Shown: positions 7,153-10,938 of the stretch, piece by piece | Numbering within the stretch: the first letter of the stretch is position 1 | Layout of the letters: each line of letters opens with the position of its first letter | Assembly: GCA_002391385.1 (NCBI GenBank) | Contig: DGEY01000041.1 | Coordinates: 11,056-21,993, forward strand | Reading direction: 5' to 3' | Source: Firmicutes bacterium UBA3914 | GTDB lineage: Bacteria; Bacillota; Limnochordia; Darwinibacteriales; Darwinibacteriaceae | DNA: 10,938 bases | The notes under the pieces: model-generated | The model's input: the letters and a program-made list of their open reading frames with translations, nothing else | Database searches by the model: none | Told to the model about the DNA's origin: nothing | Made by a program: the position numbers and the translations under genes

Positions 7153-7745
7153 CTTATCTGTTGATCGTGGCCGCGGCCTATGTGCTGGGGAGCATACCCT
7201 TTGGCCTTCTGGTGGGCAAATGGTGGGCCAAAGTGGATGTGCGCAACTACGGAAGCGGCAATATCGGTATGACCAACGTGCTGCGCACCGCAGGCTATAT
7301 ACCTGCCCTGCTTACGCTCATCGGCGATGTGGGCAAGGGTGCTGCGGCTGTTCTTTTGGCCCGGCGTTTCTTGGCAGAACCCATCTGGAGCCTTGTGGCT
7401 GGCATGTTTGCTATGATCGGCCACAACTGGCCGCTGTTTTTGGGCTTCAAGGGGGGCAAGGGAGTGGCTACTGTCGCGGGTGTGCTCGCGGTTTTCCGGC
7501 CGCCGGCCGCGCTGATCCTGTTTCTCACCTGGCTGGCGGTGCTTTTGGCCTTCCGCTACATCTCCCTGGCTTCCATCACCGTTGCCGTGTGCCTGCCCTT
7601 GGTGCTGCTTTTGTTGGGCGCAGGCTGGTTTGAAGTGCTTTTGGGGGTTTTGGTGGGGGCCATCACCGTGTACCGCCACCGCAGCAATATTGAGCGCCTG
7701 CGCAAGGGTACGGAGTTTCGGTTCGGCGAAAAAGTGCAACGATAG
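7149..7745 (+). CDS. plsY: Glycerol-3-phosphate acyltransferase PlsY
   Basis: PlsY is an integral membrane enzyme that transfers the acyl chain from acyl-phosphate to glycerol-3-phosphate, making lysophosphatidic acid, the substrate of PlsC. The 198 residues carry the three conserved cytosolic-loop motifs: G-S-I-P-F-G (14-19), G-S-G-N-I-G-M-T-N (35-43) and G-H-N-W-P-L-F-L-G-F-K-G-G-K-G (91-105). Several hydrophobic helices lie between and after them, and H-R-S-N-I-E-R-L is near the C-terminus (177-184). The ATG overlaps the der stop. In many relatives gpsA, which makes the glycerol-3-phosphate substrate, follows plsY; here a terminator and spoIVA follow instead. Confidence 0.98.
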   Translation: MTYLLIVAAAYVLGSIPFGLLVGKWWAKVDVRNYGSGNIGMTNVLRTAGYIPALLTLIGDVGKGAAAVLLARRFLAEPIWSLVAGMFAMIGHNWPLFLGFKGGKGVATVAGVLAVFRPPAALILFLTWLAVLLAFRYISLASITVAVCLPLVLLLLGAGWFEVLLGVLVGAITVYRHRSNIERLRKGTEFRFGEKVQR

Positions 7746-7753
7746 GTTCTCTC

Positions 7754-7774
7754 AAGGGCCCCGCTGGGGCTCTT
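7754..7774 (+). terminator. Probable intrinsic terminator after plsY
   Basis: A 9-base stem (AAGGGCCCC, 7754-7762, with GGGGCTCTT, 7766-7774) has one G.U pair and a three-base GCT loop, 8 bases after the plsY stop. It is followed by CGCTTTA, a poor U-tract, so termination may be partial. The stem is very GC-rich and its position fits the end of the der-plsY unit. Confidence 0.55.
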
Positions 7775-7836
7775 CGCTTTACTTGGGGAGATCGGCGGCT
7801 GTCTTAGAATGCTGTTATATTTCTCCGCCCGCGGTA

Positions 7837-7850
7837 ATATAGTATACTGT
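7837..7850 (+). promoter_or_regulatory. Possible spoIVA promoter core
   Basis: An AT-rich island (AATATAGTATACTGT, 7836-7850) stands out between GC-rich flanks about 50 bases before the spoIVA ATG. TATACTGT (7843-7850) matches five of seven fixed positions of the SigE -10 (CATACAnT), and TATACT matches five of six for SigA. No convincing -35 for either sigma factor was found at the right spacing. In B. subtilis spoIVA is SigE-controlled, which makes a SigE promoter expected here. Confidence 0.3.
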
Positions 7851-7897
7851 CCAACCTTATGGGGGTGAGGACGCCTATACTTAGGAGGGGAGCCTAA

Positions 7898-9379
7898 ATG
7901 GAAAAGTTTAACATTTTTTCCCATATCGCGGAGCGGACCGCCGGCAGCATTTACATAGGCGTGGTGGGCCCTGTGAGAACGGGGAAGTCCACTTTCATTA
8001 AACGGTTCATGGACCTTTTTGTCATGCCCAACATCACCGACATCTACCTGAAGGAACGCACCAGGGATGAACTGCCCCAAAGCGGCGCGGGGCGGACCAT
8101 CACCACCACTGAGCCCAAGTTCGTCCCCGATGAACCGGTGGAAATCACCTTCGCCGAAAGCGTCAAGGCCCGCATCCGCCTGGTGGACTGCGTGGGCTAC
8201 ACCGTGGCCGAAGCCAAAGGTTACATGGACGAAAGCGGCCCGAGGCTCGTGCGCACTCCGTGGTTTGACCACCCCATTCCCTTTCAAGAGGCCGCGGAGC
8301 TGGGTACCCGCAGGGTAATCAGCGAGCATTCCACCATCGGTTTGGTTGTGACCACCGATGGTTCAATAACGGACCTGGCCCGCAGCGAATACGAGGAGCC
8401 AGAAGCCCGGGTGGTTGGCGAGCTGCAGGCTTTGGGCAAACCCTTCATCGTGGCCCTGAATTCCATCCACCCCAACAGCCCGGAAACCCAAGCTTTGGCC
8501 CGGCGCCTGCAGGAAGAGTACGGGGTGACGGTACTGCCCCTGGACTGCCTGCGCATGACCCAAGAAGATATTCTGCGCCTCTTGACGGAAGTACTGATGG
8601 AATTCCCCCTGCGGGAGTTCAACCTGCGCCTGCCCAAGTGGGTGAGGGAACTCAAGGAAGATCACTGGCTGCGGCAGATCTATGAAGATCTAGCTTGGGA
8701 GACGGTGGGGCGCCTCAAAAGGGTCAAGGATGTTCAGGAACTGGCGGTGCAGGCTTTCCAAGAGTCGGAATATGTCCAGCTGGTGCAGGTGGAAAGCCTT
8801 GATTTGGGTACAGGGAAGGTCACCCTGGGCGTCGTCCTGGACGGCCAGCTCTTCTACAAGATTCTAGCGGAGATGACCGGGCTGGAAGTGACAGGCGACC
8901 ACCATCTCCTCCGTCTCATGCAGGATCTCACCGCGGCCAAGCGGGAATATGATAAGATCTCGGCAGCCCTGCAGCATGTGCGGGAGACGGGCTACGGCAT
9001 TGTCATCCCCAGCCTGGAGGACATCACCTTTGAGCAGCCGGAACTGATCAAGCAGGGGCGCAATTTCGGCATCAAGCTCACGGCCAGCGCTCCTTCGATC
9101 CACATGGTCCAGGCCAGCATCCAAACGGAAGTGACCCCGTTTGTGGGCACCGAAAAGCAGGGCGAAGAACTGATCCGCTCCCTAACGGAAGAGTTCGAGC
9201 GGGATCCCAACGTTTTGTGGGAGCGGGACTTCTTAGGTAGATCGCTGCAGGATATGGTGCGGGAAGGGATCAACAGCAAGCTCTACCGCATGCCGGAAAA
9301 CGCCCAGGAGAAGCTGCAGGAGACCTTGAGCAAGATCATCAACGAAGGCAGCGGCGGGCTGATCTGCATCATCCTCTAA
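7898..9379 (+). CDS. spoIVA: Spore coat morphogenetic ATPase SpoIVA
   Basis: SpoIVA hydrolyses ATP and polymerises into the basement layer of the spore coat on the mother-cell side of the outer forespore membrane; it is also needed for cortex assembly. The 493 residues match the usual length (492 in B. subtilis). The N-terminal TRAFAC-type domain has a Walker A G-P-V-R-T-G-K-S-T (24-32), the conserved D-E-L-P-Q-S block (58-63), the sensor-threonine region T-I-T-T-T-E-P-K-F (67-75) and a Walker B D97 in L-V-D-C-V-G-Y. The middle and C-terminal domains are full length, and the end G-S-G-G-L-I-C-I-I-L looks intact. The ATG has a strong AGGAGGGG site 7 bases upstream. The gene is flanked by terminators on both sides, so it is probably transcribed alone in the mother cell. 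Confidence 0.99.
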   Translation: MEKFNIFSHIAERTAGSIYIGVVGPVRTGKSTFIKRFMDLFVMPNITDIYLKERTRDELPQSGAGRTITTTEPKFVPDEPVEITFAESVKARIRLVDCVGYTVAEAKGYMDESGPRLVRTPWFDHPIPFQEAAELGTRRVISEHSTIGLVVTTDGSITDLARSEYEEPEARVVGELQALGKPFIVALNSIHPNSPETQALARRLQEEYGVTVLPLDCLRMTQEDILRLLTEVLMEFPLREFNLRLPKWVRELKEDHWLRQIYEDLAWETVGRLKRVKDVQELAVQAFQESEYVQLVQVESLDLGTGKVTLGVVLDGQLFYKILAEMTGLEVTGDHHLLRLMQDLTAAKREYDKISAALQHVRETGYGIVIPSLEDITFEQPELIKQGRNFGIKLTASAPSIHMVQASIQTEVTPFVGTEKQGEELIRSLTEEFERDPNVLWERDFLGRSLQDMVREGINSKLYRMPENAQEKLQETLSKIINEGSGGLICIIL

Positions 9380-9401
9380 ACCCACGTAGCCCGGCTCCCC
9401 C

Positions 9402-9432
9402 AGGTGAGAGCAGAGTTGTTCTCACCTTTTTT
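9402..9432 (+). terminator. Intrinsic terminator after spoIVA
   Basis: AGGTGAGA (9402-9409) pairs perfectly with TCTCACCT (9420-9427) around a 10-base loop, and a T-run (9427-9432) follows. It lies 22 bases after the spoIVA TAA and isolates spoIVA from the aspartate kinase gene. Confidence 0.93.
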
Positions 9433-9440
9433 ACTGGCCG

Positions 9441-9469
9441 TTAATTTCCTCCTGTCCCCCGTATGTTAT
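9441..9469 (+). promoter_or_regulatory. Weak candidate promoter for the aspartate kinase gene
   Basis: TTAATT (9441-9446), a 17-base spacer and TGTTAT (9464-9469) match 3 of 6 and 4 of 6 SigA positions. A promoter must exist somewhere between the spoIVA terminator and the gene if that terminator works well, but this pair is only the best of several weak choices; TAATAT at 9472-9477 is another -10 candidate. No lysine riboswitch is recognisable, as the leader is far too short. Confidence 0.22.
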
Positions 9470-9495
9470 CTTAATATTAGCTGTTAGGGGGGCAG
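9452..9495 (+). promoter_or_regulatory. Possible ribosome-binding-site-masking helix before ask
   Basis: CTGTCCCCC (9452-9460) can pair along all nine bases, with one G.U, with GGGGGGCAG (9487-9495), which contains the ribosome-binding site of the aspartate kinase gene. The loop is 26 bases and AT-rich. It could only form in RNA if transcription starts upstream of 9452, for example by read-through from spoIVA; the candidate promoters here would start downstream of it. The pairing is visible, the function is inference. Confidence 0.3.
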
Positions 9496-9499
9496 AAGC

Positions 9500-10717
9500 A
9501 TGGGAATCATTGTGCAAAAATACGGAGGTTCGTCTGTAGCTGATCCGGAAAAAGTCATGGCTGTTGCCCGGCGGGTGGTGGCCACCGCCCGGGAAGGGCA
9601 TCAGGTGGTGGTTGTGGTCTCGGCTCAGGGTAAGACCACGGACCTGCTCATTGCCAAGGCTAAGGAGATCTCCCCGAATCCGCCCAAACGGGAACTGGAC
9701 ATGCTCTTGGCCACAGGTGAGCAGATGTCCATCGCGCTGCTGGCCATGGCTATTCATGCCCTTGGGCAGCCGGTGATCTCCCTGACCGGGCCCCAGGGGG
9801 GCATCCTCACCGATACCCAGCATACCAAAGCCAGGATCCGCATGGTGGACGGTGCCCGTATCCGGCAGGAGCTGGACAAGGGGCAGGTGGTGATCGTTGC
9901 CGGGTTCCAGGGCCTCACCCCCAACAACGATATTGCCACTTTAGGTCGTGGCGGTTCCGATACCACGGCGGTGGCGGTGGCTGCAGCCCTGGATGCAGCC
10001 GTCTGCGAGATCTTTACGGATGTGGATGGAGTGTACACTGCCGATCCCAGGATTGTGCCTGGGGCTAGGAAGCTGAAGGTAATTGACTATGGGGAGATGC
10101 TGGAACTTGCCTTTCAAGGAGCGAAAGTCCTGCAGCCCCGGTCGGTGGAAGTGGCGGCCGTGTATGGGGTGACCATCCATGTTCGTTCGAGTTTTTCCGA
10201 TGAAGAAGGAACTTTGGTGAAAGAGGTGGGCTCATTGGAACGGGAAATCACAGTGACGGGTGTGGCCGCGGATGAAAACTGGTCCAAGGTGACCCTGGTT
10301 GGCGTTCCTAGCGATGTGCAGACCCTGTGCGCAGTCTTTTCAGCCCTTGCCCAAGCTGGCATCAACGTGGACATGATCGTCCAGGCTGCTGCTTCCAAGG
10401 GCAGGACCCATCTGAGCTTCACAGTGACGCGGGAAGATTTGGCCGAGGCCCTGGGGGTTATCGACACCCTTAGGGCGGATCAAGATTGGGAAGTATTCGC
10501 GGACGATAACGTGGCTAAGGTATCCATAGTGGGCGCTGGGATGATGACCAACCCCGGTGTGGCTGCGAAGATGTTTGAGGCCCTCACGCAAGTGGACATA
10601 CCCGTTTTTGTGGTCTCTACCTCAGAGATCAAGGTATCCTGCTTGGTCCCCCGGGGCCGGCACCTTGAGGCCGTGCGGGCCTTGCACACAAAATTTGAGC
10701 TGGATCCGGAGAAGTGA
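9500..10717 (+). CDS. Aspartate kinase
   Basis: The enzyme phosphorylates L-aspartate with ATP, the first step to lysine, diaminopimelate, threonine and methionine; diaminopimelate also feeds peptidoglycan and, through dipicolinate synthesis, spores. The 405 residues show the N-terminal kinase motif K-Y-G-G-S-S-V (7-13), G-R-G-G-S-D-T-T-A (149-157) and F-T-D-V-D-G-V-Y-T-A-D-P-R (172-184). Two ACT regulatory domains follow (about 264-330 and 341-405). Length and layout resemble the lysine-sensitive LysC/AKII type of Bacillus (408 residues), not the longer homoserine-dehydrogenase fusions. The ATG has a GGGGGG-rich ribosome-binding site (9487-9492). The gene stands alone between a terminator and a tRNA. 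Which end product inhibits it cannot be told from sequence by eye, so I give no isozyme symbol. Confidence 0.97.
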   Translation: MGIIVQKYGGSSVADPEKVMAVARRVVATAREGHQVVVVVSAQGKTTDLLIAKAKEISPNPPKRELDMLLATGEQMSIALLAMAIHALGQPVISLTGPQGGILTDTQHTKARIRMVDGARIRQELDKGQVVIVAGFQGLTPNNDIATLGRGGSDTTAVAVAAALDAAVCEIFTDVDGVYTADPRIVPGARKLKVIDYGEMLELAFQGAKVLQPRSVEVAAVYGVTIHVRSSFSDEEGTLVKEVGSLEREITVTGVAADENWSKVTLVGVPSDVQTLCAVFSALAQAGINVDMIVQAAASKGRTHLSFTVTREDLAEALGVIDTLRADQDWEVFADDNVAKVSIVGAGMMTNPGVAAKMFEALTQVDIPVFVVSTSEIKVSCLVPRGRHLEAVRALHTKFELDPEK

Positions 10718-10718
10718 C

Positions 10719-10753
10719 TTGCTTTTTTGCAGAGAACATGGTATCCTTATAAA
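10719..10753 (+). promoter_or_regulatory. Candidate tRNA promoter
   Basis: TTGCTT (10719-10724), a 17-base spacer and TATCCT (10742-10747) form one option. TATAAA (10748-10753) is a better -10 (5 of 6), but its start point would fall almost at the mature tRNA 5' end, and only a poor -35 (TTGCAG, 15-base spacer) precedes it. The T-run in this gap has no stem before it, so it is not scored as an aspartate kinase terminator. Confidence 0.33.
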
Positions 10754-10758
10754 TGCGT

Positions 10759-10836
10759 CGGGGCGTGGCGCAGTTTGGCTAGCGCGCTACCTTGGGGTGG
10801 TAGAGGTCGCCTGTTCAAATCAGGTCGCCCCGACCA
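10759..10836 (+). tRNA. tRNA-Pro (anticodon GGG), CCA encoded
   Basis: The full cloverleaf can be folded by hand. The acceptor stem CGGGGCG pairs with CGCCCCG (10826-10832), followed by discriminator A and an encoded CCA. The D-stem is GCGC/GCGC, with GG in the loop. The anticodon stem CTACC/GGTAG closes a seven-base loop TTGGGGT, giving anticodon GGG at 10794-10796. The T-stem GCCTG/CAGGT has one G.U pair and the loop TTCAAAT. It reads proline CCC and CCU codons. Confidence 0.98.
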
Positions 10837-10846
10837 TTTTTTTTTT
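10837..10846 (+). terminator. T10 run directly after tRNA CCA
   Basis: Ten consecutive T residues follow the encoded CCA. With the stable GC-rich acceptor and T stems just upstream, this could release the polymerase without a separate hairpin. It may work together with the hairpin 40 bases further on. Confidence 0.45.
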
Positions 10847-10886
10847 GAGAATTTCAAGCGAAATGCCAAGCAAGAAGTGAAGCTCT

Positions 10887-10909
10887 AACCCTCTCCGAGA
10901 GAGGGTTTT
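10887..10909 (+). terminator. Intrinsic terminator hairpin downstream of tRNA-Pro
   Basis: AACCCTCTC (10887-10895) pairs perfectly with GAGAGGGTT (10899-10907) around a CGA loop, ending in TTTT (10906-10909). The stem is strong and the U-tract short. The remaining 29 bases to the window end hold nothing I can support. Confidence 0.65.
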
Positions 10910-10938
10910 GGTCAAGGACACAATCGAGATGAGTGATT

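Noticed and set aside
7071..8329. Minus-strand open frames of 222 and 257 codons opposite der, plsY and spoIVA
   Set aside because: They are shadows of well-identified plus-strand genes. Their His/Gln/Pro-rich low-complexity translations look like no protein family.
9380..9499. Lysine riboswitch before the aspartate kinase gene
   Set aside because: The gap is only 120 bases, is partly taken by the spoIVA terminator, and shows none of the long multi-helix L-box layout.
10557..10880. Open frame of 107 codons running from the end of the aspartate kinase gene through the tRNA
   Set aside because: It is out of frame with the kinase, crosses a complete tRNA and a T10 run, and has no family-like sequence.
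10929..10938. ATG at the window edge as the start of the next gene
   Set aside because: There is no ribosome-binding site upstream and only ten bases remain, so nothing can be judged.

Overview
This window is a gene-dense stretch of chromosome from an endospore-forming member of the Bacillota, most likely a GC-rich clostridial or related deep-branching lineage. The evidence is an IspH/ribosomal-protein-S1 fusion of the kind common in Clostridia, three sporulation proteins (SpoIIP family, YIEGIA family, SpoIVA), the PlsC and PlsY acyltransferases, and a der-plsY-spoIVA order. Hand-counted GC in several 60-base blocks is about 60-68% in most of the window, but about 45-57% in the first half of the ispH fusion. 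All genes are on the plus strand.

Layout. (1) Positions 1-2901: the 3' part of plsC, then a GTG-started ispH-S1 fusion ending at a strong intrinsic terminator. (2) Positions 2969-5761: a tightly packed four-gene cassette. It holds a DUF1614-like seven-helix membrane protein, a SpoIIP-family peptidoglycan hydrolase, a YIEGIA-family membrane protein and a 58-residue partner-like protein. The first three are joined by 4-base GTGA overlaps, which implies translational coupling. (3) Positions 5839-7745: der (two-domain ribosome-assembly GTPase) and plsY (acyl-phosphate:glycerol-3-phosphate acyltransferase), overlapping by ATGA, followed by a weaker terminator. (4) Positions 7898-9379: spoIVA, the spore-coat basement-layer ATPase, apparently its own transcription unit, with a terminator. 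(5) Positions 9500-10717: an aspartate kinase with two ACT domains. (6) Positions 10759-10836: tRNA-Pro(GGG) with encoded CCA, a T10 run, and then another terminator hairpin.

How the genes fit together. PlsY makes lysophosphatidic acid and PlsC turns it into phosphatidic acid, so two consecutive phospholipid-synthesis steps lie in the same neighbourhood. IspH supplies isoprenoid precursors, and S1 and Der serve translation and ribosome assembly. The DUF1614/SpoIIP/YIEGIA/small-protein cassette and SpoIVA all point to forespore-membrane, engulfment or coat functions. The gpsA gene, often found between plsY and spoIVA in relatives, is absent here.

No mobile element, CRISPR array, phage gene or clearly novel system was seen. 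The least explained parts are the coupled sporulation cassette, the composition break inside the ispH-S1 gene, and a possible ribosome-binding-site-masking helix before the aspartate kinase gene. No stretch longer than about 155 bases lacks a gene.
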